Positions 33,701 through 44,681 of a DNA stretch of 64,000 nt are shown here, in pieces. The DNA comes from Takifugu bimaculatus (Eukaryota; Chordata; Actinopteri; Tetraodontiformes; Tetraodontidae). Under the pieces are notes generated by a model. That model was not told where the DNA came from. It was given only the letters and a program-made list of their open reading frames with translations, and made no database searches. Both the position numbers and the translations under genes were made by a program. Position 1 is the stretch's first letter; the number at the start of each line of letters is the position of its first letter. The stretch lies in NCBI GenBank assembly GCA_004026145.2, contig CP034979.1:16153720-16217719 (forward strand), given 5' to 3'.

Positions 33701-35609
33701 TGATGAGGAAGAAGAAAACTCATCCTCATTAACCAAAACGATTTCAGACATCCTGGCTGTAAGAATCAGCAAAATTCTGACTGTTAAACTATTATAAAGG
33801 ACTATCCATCAGGTTTTTTGATTTTGTTTTTAACATTTAATCTTAACAGACACTTAAAGCTGATGCAGGCTGTGACGTGGCGGCTGTGACGACGCCGCCC
33901 AGAGCCCCAGAGGAGCGCCTAATGAAGGCCTTAAACAGATTTGGAAGTGGGAGAACCCTTACGCCTGATGAACTGGCCTGTTATGGGTATAGATTTTAGC
34001 ATATCATCATCATCATAATCATCATCACATCATCATCACCATCATCATCATCAACACTTTGCTCTGTTTTTCTTGTGTTTCAGGCTCCCCAACCTGTCCC
34101 AGACCTGCTATATGAACTCTGTTCTCCAGAGCCTCCTGACCCTCGTGCCTTTTGTGAAGGAGCTCAACAAACAGAGTCAACAGTGGCTTTTGCACCCAAA
34201 AGCTCTGCTTTTCAAGTACAGCACAAGCTCACGTGTGACCCTTATTCTCTGGCATTAATGCATTGAATGAAAAACATCTGCTTTCTCCTTTCTCCAGGTT
34301 GCTCAGTGACATCAGCAACGGCTTCTCGACCAAAAACAGAATGCAGAAGAAGTCCACCCTCTTTACATTCCTGCACACCATTGCCCTGGATCATCCAGAA
34401 TTTGGAAATGATGCCCAACAAGTAATCATTCTTTTATTTTCAAGAGCATCATCCTGATCTTTTCTGGACTAGACACTTTGCTCTGTCTGCAGGATGCCCA
34501 CGAATTTTTGAACACCGTCCTGGAACAGCTGAGCTCCATCTCTGCAGAGATCAGGTCTTTGGCGAATGAGAGACAGCAAAGCTACACCTGCCCTGTGGAG
34601 GCTCACATCAGCTTCCAGATGTTGAGCACCATGCTGTGCCACAGGTGGGAACATACCTGGAAACCTTCTGCTCCTGCATAGGTGTTGAACTTGTTTAGTT
34701 GAATCCTTAGTTATTTGAATCCTCTCTTGAATTCACAGTTGTGGCCATAAGCGTGAAAATATGGAGGAGATTCTGATCCTGTCCGTGGCGCTTGAGGACA
34801 CCATCATGCAAAGCATACAGCTGCACCTGAAAGTAAGGGACACATGTTTGGTGTTCATGTGTGAACGACGGAGGAGCTGTTGAACCTCACAACTGTTGTT
34901 GATTCTGCAGGAGCAACTGCTGGATTACAAATGTGACTGTGGCGCCTCCCAGACGACAGCGCAAAGATCCTTTTTCACTCTGCCAAAGTGAGAACCAGCA
35001 TCTCAGCATCCTCACATCTGCTGCCTTCTAAAGGCCCTAACTGTCTCTACATCTCCTCTTCCCTCCCCTTTTCTTCTCGATAGTGTGCTGATCGTCCACC
35101 TTTTGAGAATTCAGTGGTCCTACTTTGGTGCGCAAAAAATACACAGAGCCACGTGTTTATCGAGGGAGCTGCTGCTCAGCACGAATCAGAGCAGTGAGAA
35201 GGTAAACCCTTGATAAACCTTTAAGCAGTCATCAGTCTGAAATGGCCCAAAGAGTGGAGCTAATGGCTTGTTCTTTTGATTTTCTGCAGACAAAATACAC
35301 TCTGAAGAGCATCGTGAACCATTTGGGGAGCTGCACTACCAGCGGTCAGTGGTTAGCTGTCAGTACTGCATTGGCATTCAACCCTCTCCTTGTTTGACCA
35401 CTAACAAAGCAGTTCCTTCCTTCACAGGCCATTACATTTGTGATGGCGTTTTTCAAAATGCAAGCCAAGGGGATGGTAATGCCTGCTGGGTGACATACGA
35501 TGACGACGTTGTCACAGAAACAAATGTTAACCACGTGTGCCAGCAGCGGCAGAAAACAGCATATTTGCTGTATTATGAGAAGATGGAAGAAGATGAAAAT
35601 CCAGACTAG
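30763..35609 (+). CDS. USP37-like ubiquitin-specific protease, array copy 3, complete
   Basis: A predicted deubiquitinase of about 859 aa. Exons: 30763-30914, 31044-31116, 31201-31293, 31380-31514, 31599-31691, 31780-31884, 31959-32033, 32148-32186, 32320-32394, 32526-32660, 32747-32839, 32926-33060, 33145-33237, 33324-33461, 33684-33758, 33850-33986, 34084-34215, 34298-34421, 34493-34644, 34739-34832, 34911-34987, 35084-35201, 35290-35344 and 35428-35609. All phases agree when the dead exon 33510-33569 is skipped. It has one more A-B exon pair than copy 2: five type-A segments, each with an L-x-I-V core, and four type-B. The catalytic motifs GLPNLSQTCYMNS, DAHEFL, CHSCGHKREN, SGHYICDG and WVTYDDD are intact. 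Confidence 0.85.
33510..33569 (+). pseudogene. Dead USP exon, copy 3
   Basis: Sequence equivalent to 21669-21728, with the same TAG and the same ruined donor. The defect therefore predates the duplication of the array. Confidence 0.65.
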
Positions 35610-35629
35610 AAATAAGGGTAAATATGTTG

Positions 35630-36025
35630 TTTGTCTCAGGACCCAAAAGCAGGCAACCCACAGTGGGGAATAATGAACTAAAAGTGCCTTTATTCAAAAC
35701 ACAAGGTTCACAAGGTCTGGGAGTGGTAGAAGTCATCAAGGGTGAATTGGCTGCAGGGTTCACCATCCGCTCCACCTCAAAGGACCCCACGAAGTGAGGA
35801 GCCAGCTTCCGAGACGCAGGAGTGCAACACGGACTTGCCTCCACACCCTCCTGCAACGGCGCATGCTGGCCTGTACCGAGGGTACCGCTACTTCGTCCTC
35901 CTGGATCTCAAATAACGGAGGCTGGTACCCCAGGAATGCCTTGAAGGGAGACAGTCCGGTGGACGCTGAGACCACAAAACTCCACCCACGGCAGGTGGGC
36001 GATTGACCCCCGGGTGGCAGGTCAA
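35630..36025 (-). mobile_element. Degenerate Ty3/gypsy pol scrap, antisense, 3' of USP copy 3
   Basis: Minus-strand integrase-like ORFs (35760-36041 and 35527-35856) carry STGLSPFKAFLGYQPPLFEI, EDEVAVPSVQA and KLAPHFVGSFEVERMVNPAA. A deletion relative to unit 1 fuses the scrap at GGCAGGTCAACGATTCCG to the inverted-repeat arm and removes the RT part. Confidence 0.6.
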
Positions 36026-36423
36026 CGATTCCGAAGAACAATTTTAAGTGAGGGAGGGGGGGACAGTGAAGACCGATTGATTTTTTTTACACATTTATGT
36101 TGTAATATTTTAAGATGATCATATTGGACCCCTATTGAAAACAATTGTAAACTACACATTGATTTCTTATTTCACAAAAATTTCATATATCAACCTGCAC
36201 GGTGGAAATTACGTTAAAAATGTATTTTTATGGTGTCACGTGATACCGTAAAGGCTGATGGGATATATTTCCGAGTTAGGGTGCATCGGTTGTACACTAC
36301 TTTTCGCAGTGCATTGTGGGATACATTGAGTGCACTACATAGGGTACAGCGATGCTCGAGAAGAATTCGGACACTATTTCAAAATGGCGTCCACTCTAGT
36401 GAGTGCACTAATAGGGTATAGGG
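36026..36423. mobile_element. Left arm of the long-inverted-repeat element, unit 3
   Basis: Near-identical to 17916-18312 of unit 1. It ends in the GTATAGGG hAT target copy at 36416-36423. Confidence 0.6.
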
Positions 36424-36919
36424 CAGGGGTGGGCAAACATTTTGATTCGTGGGCCACAATGGGTTCTAACATTTGACAAAGGGGCTGGACCAGGAGCAGA
36501 TGGATGGATGGAGTGCTTTGGTAACCTCACCTCATTGGAGAAAAAATACACATCTTGGGATATGGAGAAAACATGTGCTTTAATTTCAAATGAAAATGAA
36601 GAGAAGCATTACAACAAAATATCTGACTTTGGAATGAGTCTTAAAACACTTAAAATCAAATGAATAAAATGTGCCTTTTAAAAATAAATTAATAACCATT
36701 TCTATTTTAAAGCACTGAAAATTCTGTTATCCTTCAGGATATCACCATCACTCTCCTCCTGACTGTTTTTTCTAGTGGGAAAACACCAGAATTGCAGTGA
36801 AAATATAACGTAACACAATATAACAAGGTTTATTCATTTAATTTTTCAAGTTTGGCGGGCCGGATTAAAACGTTTAACGGGCCGCGTGTGGCCCCCGGGC
36901 CGTAGTTTGCCCATGCCTG
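36424..36919. mobile_element. hAT-type MITE, longer form, with 8-bp target duplication
   Basis: Termini CAGGGGTGGGCAAAC and GTTTGCCCATGCCTG are flanked by GTATAGGG at 36416-36423 and 36920-36927. At 496 bp it includes internal sequence (about 36545-36785) missing from the copy at 18313-18573. No transposase is encoded, so it is non-autonomous. Confidence 0.85.
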
Positions 36920-37497
36920 GTATAGGGGATGGTTTTAGACTCAGCGTAAGATTTATATACTACAGAATTACTAACAATAAGCTTTTTCAAAGAGGTAGGT
37001 TTTAAGCCTAATCTTAAAAGTAGTGATGGAGTCAGCCTCCCATACCTGGACAGGGAGCTGGTTCCACAGCAGGGGAGCCTGGTAGCTAAATGCTCGGCCC
37101 CCCATTCTACCCCTAGAAACTCTGGGGACCACAAGTAGACCAGCATTCTGAGAGCAGAGCGGTCTATTGGGCTGGTAAGGTGTCACTAGCTCCTCCAGGT
37201 AGGATGGAGCTAGGCCTCTGAGGACCTTGTAGGTCAAAAGAAGGGTTTTAAAAATTATTCTAAATTTAACGGGCAGCCAATAAAGAGACGCCAGTACAGG
37301 AGTTATGTGATCTCTTTTGTCAATACCTGTCAGAACTCTGGCTGCAGCATTTTGGATCAGCTGGAGGCTTCTTAAAGAGCAGTTTGGACATCCTGATAAT
37401 ACAGAATTACAATAGTCCAGCCTGGAAGTAACAAATGCATGGACTAACTTTTCAGCATCATGGTGGGTCAGTAGTTTTATAATCCTTGTGATGTTCC

Positions 37498-39459
37498 TCA
37501 GGTGAAAAAAGGCACTCTAGAGACTAATTTAATGTGTGAGTTGAAGGACAGATTTTCATCAAAAGTTACTCCAACATTCCTCACAGAGAGACTAGATGTT
37601 AATGAGATACCATCTAGAGTGATCATGTGATCTAATCTATCCCTGAGAGGTTCAGGACCAAACACCATGATCTCAGTTTTTCCTGAGTTAAGGAGGAGGA
37701 AATTTGAAGACATCCAGGACTTTATGTCTTTAAGACAGGTCTGGAGCTTCACTAACTTCTCTGTCTCCTCTGGTTTCATGGATAAATATAGCGGAGTGTC
37801 ATCAGCATAACAATGAAAATTTGTCACATGCTGCTGAATAATGTTCCCTAAGGGAAGCATGTACAAGGTGAAGAGGATTGGTCCAAGTACAGAACCTTGA
37901 GAAACTCCATGGCTAACCCTACTGTATGAAGAGGGAACACCATGGACATGAGCAAACTGGTATCTATCAGATAAATATGATCTAAACCAGTCTAGTGCTG
38001 TCCATTTAATCACAATCACATGTTCCAGTCTCTGTAACAGCATGCTGTGATCAACTGTATCAAAAGCAGCACTGAGAACCAGCATAGAGACAAGTCCATG
38101 ATCTGAAGCTTTAAGAAGATCATTAGTAACTTTAAGAAGTGCTGTTTCTGTGCTGTGATGACCTCTAAAGCCTGACTGAAACATCTCAAACAAGCTGTTC
38201 CTCTGCAGGTGCTCCAGTAACTCAGTCACCACAACCTTCTCTAGAACTTTAGAGATAAAAGGAAGGTTGGATATCGGCCTATAATTTGCTAGTATGTCCA
38301 GATCCAGTGACGGCTTTTTAAGCAACGGCTTAATCACTGCCACTGTGTAGGACCGGGGTACATAACCTGTCACTAAAGAACCATTGATCTGGTCCAGGAT
38401 AGAACTGCCTATCAATGATAAAACATCCTTCAACAGGTGTGTTGGGATGGGATCTAAAAGACATGTGGTGGACTTGGATTTCTGAATTAGCAAAGACCCC
38501 TCAGAAAAATATATAGGGCTGAAGGAGTTTAAGGGCTCGTTGGAGAACCTGTATGTTCCCACAGTCAGCACATCTGGTGATGGTCCAGTTGTTGGGATGG
38601 CCTGGTTAGCTTTTTCTCTGATTGCTAGAACTTTATCAGTGAAGAAGCTCATGAAGTCTTCACCACTAAGGGAAGAAGGGATACGTGGATCTACAACACT
38701 GTGACTCTTGGTTAATTTGGCCACAGTGCTGAAAAGAAACCTTAGGTTGTTCTTATTTTCCTCAATTAAAGAAGAGAAATAAGCTCTTCTAGCCTTATGG
38801 AGGGCCTTTTTGTAAACTAATAGACTGTCTTTCCAGGCTACATGATAGCTGTCAATTTTACAAGAATACCACTTCCTTTCTCGTCTGCACACTTTCTGCT
38901 TGAGGGTCCTGATATGTGAATTATACCAGGGGGCACACCTCCTCTGATTTACTATTTTCTTTTTCAGGGGGGCAACAGAATCAAGCGTGATTCTCAGTGA
39001 GGTTGCTGCACCTTCAGCAATAGAGTCAACCTCAGCAGGGCTAAGGTTATAATGATTGATCCCTGGGGAAATGCACAGTGGTCCTGGGATCAGCACAGGG
39101 ATCACTTCCTTAAACTTAGCTACAGCATTATCTGAAAGACATCTGCTATAGTAAGACTTTGTTTTGAGCATAGAAGAATCCTTAATCATAAATGTGAAAG
39201 TGATCAAAGAATGGTCTGAGAGGAGTGGGTTCTGGGGGAACACTGACACATGTTCTACCTCAACACCATAGGTCAGAACGAGATCTAAGGTGTGGTTGAA
39301 GTTATGAGTTGGTTGGTTTATCAGTTGAAGGAAACCAACTGACACAAGTAATGAAATGAAGCCATTTCTAAAGCTGCCATTGACAACATCTACAATCTGG
39401 TGGTTTACTTTGAGTTTTATTGTTTCTACATCATAGATCCAAACATAGAACATAAACAA
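37498..39459 (-). pseudogene. L2 ORF2: endonuclease end plus reverse transcriptase, 653-codon open frame
   Basis: This is the longest open frame in the window. It begins in foreign sequence beside the coiled-coil block, then reads LINQPTHNFNHTLDLVLTYG, a linker with KVCRRERKWYSCKID, and RT motifs NYRPISNLPFISKVLEK, GVSQGSVLGPILFTLYM and CYADDTPLYLS. Motif A again has Val where Asp is expected (VLSAAFDTVDH). The amino endonuclease part is separated, so the element cannot be autonomous despite the open frame. The frame ends at VPFFT near 37498. L2-tail sequence continues in another frame at 37237-36971. Confidence 0.75.
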
Positions 39460-39564
39460 TGATTATACTTTAAAATAAAACTGATGAAGACAGGATGTGA
39501 CGCTGTGTAAGTCAGGATGTAGAGGAGGAGGGGGGCTTTGGGAGCTCTGGAATTGTTCTTTAAT

Positions 39565-40435
39565 TCATCTTTTCCAGAACTTCATCTTTTTGCAGATCCA
39601 TCTACAGAAGCATTTTCTCTTCTTTTTCTTTGATACTTGAAGCTGCAGAAAAGAGAGATTAGGTTTTAGATTTCACTGAACATCATCTGAAATCTTCTGG
39701 AAGAGAAACAAAGGCGAAAGCATCTCACCTCAAGTTGGAGGATCGCTTCAGAGAGCCTCTGGAGCTCCTCTTTGGTCTGCTCCTCCTCCTCTTGCCTCAA
39801 CCGTTGGCTCTCCTGGATCTTCTGCTCCAGCTCTTCCCTCATCTGGACCCATTTTTGAGCTGTCCTCTCCCACCGCTGACAAACATCAGCCAGCATCTTG
39901 TTATAGGTCTCTTCTTTAGTCAACAGCTGCTGCTTTATTGACACTTCTTTTTTAACGATCATCTCGTTATATTTGTGTTGCTCTTCTTCCAGCAGTTTGT
40001 TGAACTTTTTTCTTGTAGAAAGAGCTGCTGCCTCAAGGCCTCATTCTCTTCATTAAATCTGTGCTTCTCTTCCTCCAGCTTCCTCTCAAATTCCTCTTTG
40101 ATCACAAGGAGCTTCTGATTCAAACCTTCCTCCTGCTCCATCAGCTCTCTCCTGTGTCGCTCCTCTATCTCCTGCTGCTGACTGTGGAGGGTTTCCTCCA
40201 GACAAGCACATTTGAGGTTGCTCTCCTTCAGAGCAGCTTGTGTGCTGTCCAGCAGGGTCAGGGTCTCCACATGGGCCACAGTCCTCATCTGTCTCCTCTT
40301 CACTGCCCTGCTGAGCTGCTCCTCCTTCTCTGCCAGGGCTTCTCTGAGGTGCTGGACCTCTTCCCTCCAAGTCTCCATGGATGATTCCAGTGGTTCTTGG
40401 TCTGCCTTCAGCTGCTGGGTTCCTCTCTGTGCCAT
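39565..40435 (-). pseudogene. Coiled-coil gene, middle copy, frameshifted
   Basis: A duplicate of 40812-41683 about 1247 bp away. A one-base deletion near 40009 (AACTTTTTTCTTG where the others have AACTTTGTTTCTTG) shifts the frame after RQQLFLQEK. The open reading is split into 40435-39959 and 39962-39666. The splice donor and the second exon with the basic tail remain. Confidence 0.7.
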
Positions 40436-40811
40436 TGACGCGTCTGCTGGTCACCAGTGTGGTACAAGAGTGTTGAGCTCCTCATGCGTGTGCTGAATGA
40501 GGTAGAGCTGATGTGTTTGATCATCAATGACATAAAGGAGATCAAAGACTAAAATGTCAACTTAAGATCAAAGAGAAAAATGCCAACTGATTAAACCAAC
40601 TGATTCAAATAATGAAATGAAGCCATTTCTAAAGCTGCCATTGACAACATCTACAATCTGGTGGTTTACTTTGAGTTTTATTGTTTCTACATCATAGATC
40701 CAAACATAGAATATAAACAATGATTATACTTTAAAATAAAACTGATGAAGACAGGATGTGACGCCGTGGAAGTCAGGATGTAGAGGAGGAGCTCTGGAAT
40801 TGTTCTTTAAT

Positions 40812-41683
40812 TCATCTTTTCCAGAACTTCATCTTTTTGCAGATCCATCTACAGAAGCATTTTTTCTTCTTTTTCTTTGATACTTGAAGCTGCAGAAAAG
40901 AGAGATTAGGTTTTAGATTTCACTGAACATCATCTGAAATCTTCTGGAAGAGGAACAAAGGCGAAAGCATCTCACCTCAAGTTGGAGGATCGCTTCAGAG
41001 AGCCTCTGGAGCTCCTCTTTGGTCTGCTCCTCCTCCTCTTGCCTCAACCGTTGGCTCTCCTGGATCTTCTGCTCCAGCTCTTCCCTCATCTGGACCCATT
41101 TTTGAGCTGTCCTCTCCCACCGCTGACCAACACCAGCCAGCATCTTGTTATAGGTCTCTTCTTTAGCCAACAGCTGCTGCTTCATTGACTCTTCTTTTTC
41201 AACGATCTTCTCGTTATATTTGTGCTGCTCTTCTTCCAAGAGTTTGTTGAACTTTGTTTCTTGTAGAAAGAGCTGCTGCCTCAAGGCCTCTTTCTCTTCA
41301 TTACATCTTTGCTTCTCTTCCTCCAGCTTCCTCTCAAATTCCTCCTCGATTACAAGGAGCTTCTGATTCAAACCTTCCTCCTGCTTCATCAACTCTCTCC
41401 TGTGTCGCTCCTCTATCTCCTGCTGCTGACTGTGGAGGGTTTCCTCCAGACAAGCACATTTGAGGTTGCTCTCCTTCAGAGCAGCTTGTGTGCTGTTCAG
41501 CTGGGTCATGGTCTCCACATGGGCCACAGTCCTCATCTGTCGCCTCTTCACTGCCCTGCTGAGCTGCTCCTCCTTCTCTGCCAGGGCTTCTCTGAGGTGC
41601 TGGACCTCTTCCCTCCAAGTCTCCATGGATGATTCCAGTAGTTCTTGGTCTGCCTTCAGCTGCTGGGTTCCTCTCTGTGCCAT
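40812..41683 (-). CDS. Two-exon coiled-coil protein with a Cys/Lys-rich tail, unit 3
   Basis: Exon 1 (41683-40976) starts MAQRGTQQLKADQELLESSM and is near-identical to the unit 2 copy. Exon 2 (40889-40812) follows a short intron and gives a tail rich in Lys with CFCRWICKKM, ending FWKR and stop. The predicted length is 261 aa, all coiled coil except the tail. It is intact by eye. Function is unknown and it lies within an L2 LINE on the same strand. Both intact copies keep frame, donor and acceptor, so the gene may be expressed, or the duplication may simply be recent. Confidence 0.6.
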
Positions 41684-41805
41684 TGACACGTCTGCTGGTC
41701 ACCAGCGTGGTACAAGAGTGTTGAGCTCCTCATGCGTGTGCTGAATGAGGTAGAGCTGATGTCTTTGATATAAAGGAGATCAAAGACTAAAATGCCAACT
41801 TAAGA

Positions 41806-42303
41806 TCAAAGACAACAATGCCAAGTGACTAAACCAACTGACTCAAGTAATGAAATGAAGTGATTTCTAAGGCTTTCATTTACAACATGTACATGCATGT
41901 TAAAGTCTCCAATGATAATGACTTTATCTGATCTAAGGACCAAGTCAGATAAGAAGTCAGAGAACTCAGATAGGAACTCTGAATGTGGCCCAGCAGGGGG
42001 CCGATATACAACCACAAACAAAAGTGGCTTTTCTGTCTTCCAGTTCAGATGGGTGATGCCAAGAGTCAGGCTTTCAAATGAACTGGAACCATATTTTGGT
42101 CTAGGATTAATTAATAACTCGGAGTGATAGATTGCTGCCACTCCCCCTCCTCGACCAGTAACACGAGGAATATGATAATTAAGATGGGTTGGAGGAGTAG
42201 ATTCATTTAAGCTAACATACTCCTGAAGCCAGGTCTCAGTAAGACGAAATAAATCAATGTGATAATCCGCTATCAGGTCATGCACTAACAGGGATTTACA
42301 CAA
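41806..42303 (-). pseudogene. L2 ORF2 start: endonuclease, amino part (unit 3)
   Basis: Same 165-codon frame as 27925-28422, with VVVYRPPAGPHSEFLSEF and IIGDFNMHV. It is cut at the same point by the coiled-coil block. Confidence 0.75.
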
Positions 42304-42343
42304 AAGAGATTAAATATTTAATAGTCCACATTTAATTGTGATG

Positions 42344-43408
42344 TTAGTTTTCTCCAACTTGTGCTTTGGTATTAATTTTAATTAGATTATGGTGATTGAC
42401 CACTCCCCTGCTCTGTGCTTGGTGAACTTTTAACCATGGAACAGAGACTACGTCTATAGTGTTAAATATGTTATTGTTGGTGGATGAGGGTTGTATGGAA
42501 GCAGCAGAGAGGTGTGTAAGACCACAACCCTGCATCCTGGTCTGGACCCTGGATTGTCAGGTCACTTTGAGTCTAATAAAATTAGCCAAGTTACTAGAAA
42601 TAAGAGAGACATCATCCCATGTGGGATGGACTCCTAATCAGACCAGGTTTTCCCCAAAAAATGCTATAGTTGTCTACAAAGGCCACCTGGTTTTCGGGGC
42701 ACCACCGTGACAGCCAGCGACGGAGCGACGACATGCGGCTAAACATCTCATCGCTGGCCGGATTGGGGAGGGGACCAGAGAATGCTCCGGAGTCCGACAT
42801 CGTTTTAGAGTAACTGCACACCGACTCTATGTTAATTTTGGTGACCTCCGACTGACGAAGCCGGGTGTCGTTGGCTCCGACGTGAATAATAACTTTACCA
42901 AAGTTACGTTAACGTCTCGCCAGCAGCTTGAAATTGGCGCCCGCCAATGTCGCCCGCTTTGGCCCCCGGAATACACTTAACTATGGCCCTGTAGTCGGCT
43001 TCACGTAGCACAAAACAGAGTCGCCAATTACCAGGGTCGGTTTCTCAGCGGGTGTGTCGCCGAGTGGGGGAAAACAAATGATTAGCCGCGGGAAGCGGTT
43101 GGTGGTGCACCGTGGGCCTTTGGTTTGGGCGGCTAGCCGGCTGCTGCCGGGGGACCGCTAGCTGTAGCTACGCTAGGCGGCTCCGCAGCAGCTAGCTTCT
43201 CCCGGCTACCTGACGCAACTCCAGCTAACTCCAAGCTGCAGAACCGCGTCTCAAGCTCGCCAAGTCTCGCCTCCATAGCCGTAAATAAACTACACTTTCT
43301 GCCCCTATTCCCTTCACTAAAGGAGGCAGAGGAGTAATTAAACATTTCACACGCTGAACAGACAAAGACACCGGGTGAAACAGACGGTGAGGCCATGCTA
43401 ATGCACAT
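42344..43408 (-). pseudogene. L2 ORF1, decayed (unit 3)
   Basis: Near-identical to 28463-29527, with VFVCSACEMFNYSS, MEARLGELETRFCSLELAG and the esterase-like FVDNYSIFWGKP part in separate frames. One site (GTGTCG here, GTGCCG in unit 2) retains an Asp codon that unit 2 has lost. Confidence 0.6.
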
Positions 43409-43469
43409 AGTCGGCGAAGCCCTGTATTCGTTTAATATGGGTTGTTTTTCACTGTTATCAGGTGATTAG

Positions 43470-44363
43470 AACGTCCCAAGTGTTCAAATTTTAACTAAAG
43501 TGAATACAGCACACCAAGGCTGTTTCCTAAACCACCCCCTATACCCTACATAGTGCACTCAATAGTGTGGACGCCATTTTGAAATGGTGTCCGCACGCAA
43601 TAGTGTGGACGCCATTTTGAAATGGTGTCCGCACTCAATAGTGTGGACGCCATTTTGAAATTATTTTTTTTAGTAGGGGTCCAATATGATCATCTTAAAA
43701 TATTACAACATAAATGTGTAAAAAAATAAATAAAAAATCAATCAATCTTCACTGCCCCCCCCTCCCTCACTTGAAATTGTTCTTCAGAATTGTCTGTTCC
43801 TCACCAGGCGACAGAATCTCTGTAAAAGAATATTTACAAAGATGAAAAGTAGCTCCTGATCCATTTTTTGATGGAAAATTGCTTTATTAAATGTGTTCAC
43901 CACAGGAGAATATGGCTTGAGAATGTACCATCACTTCTTGGCTTGAAAATGTCAAGGGACACTAGTTATTTTAGGTAATAAGTAATAATTATTCTATTCT
44001 ATTATTGACATTAATATTTCATTTTATTTTATAGAGTTAATTATCGGGTCAAATATTGCATTTTCCTAAAATGGCCGCTGAATGTATTTCTGATGGACTG
44101 GCCGGTTCGTAATTATTAGGCGAAACCATGGCGTCACTTCACGTGCGCCGTAAATGACACCGTTGTCCGAATACTAACTTTAAATTGAGTGCACTACGTA
44201 GTTCACTCAATCCATGTCCCCCATGTAATGAGCAGTGAATAGGGAACGAGTGTGTGGTTTCGGAAACAGCCCAAGTGTTCAATTTTAAGTAAAGTGAACA
44301 CGACACACCGTGCACAGGGCAACCAACGAATGATTGAGAAGACAGGAAGTAACGCAATACGTT
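43470..44363. mobile_element. Right arm and tail of the long-inverted-repeat element (unit 3)
   Basis: Counterpart of 29590-30448, with the same inverted landmarks and the same abrupt join to the USP upstream block. The ORF 44139-44444 on the minus strand overlaps this arm and is not convincing as a gene. Confidence 0.55.
43561..43661. repeat. 38-bp minisatellite, three units
   Basis: Unit starts at 43561, 43599 and 43637 (core AATAGTGTGGACGCCATTTT), one more than in unit 2. Confidence 0.8.
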
Positions 44364-44681
44364 ACCCTGATCATGTGGGGAAATAAGCAACTCAGTGGAG
44401 GTCTGTGCTAGCTCTAGGTCATTTATTATCACACATGCCACCACCTTGGTCCTGTTTGGCCTTTCTGCATCTTGCGATGCACACTGCGATGATCAGAGTA
44501 ATATATTAGTCGTAATCAAAGCACAGGGATCCAAAGCAACAAAGCAGTGCCATCAAAGGACAACTGTACAAAGCAATAAACAAAGGCTGAAATTCAACAT
44601 TATAAAGAGGGGGTATAAGGTTAGACAGTATATCACAAACCAAGTAAACTGACAAACACATTTTGTTTCACTGCAAAAAGA
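44364..44681 (+). promoter_or_regulatory. Conserved USP promoter region with TATA box (copy 4)
   Basis: Same block as for copies 2 and 3, with TATAAAG at 44601-44607 and ATG at 44682. Confidence 0.6.

Larger units (their letters stand above)
36930..43450 (-). mobile_element. L2-clade LINE, near full length, dead, carrying two coiled-coil blocks (unit 3)
   Basis: Paralogous to 24440-29570. Minus-strand order: ORF1 (43408 to about 42344), endonuclease start (42303-41806), coiled-coil blocks (41700-40790 and 40450-39540), endonuclease end and RT (39459-37498) and the L2 tail (37237-36971). Confidence 0.8.
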
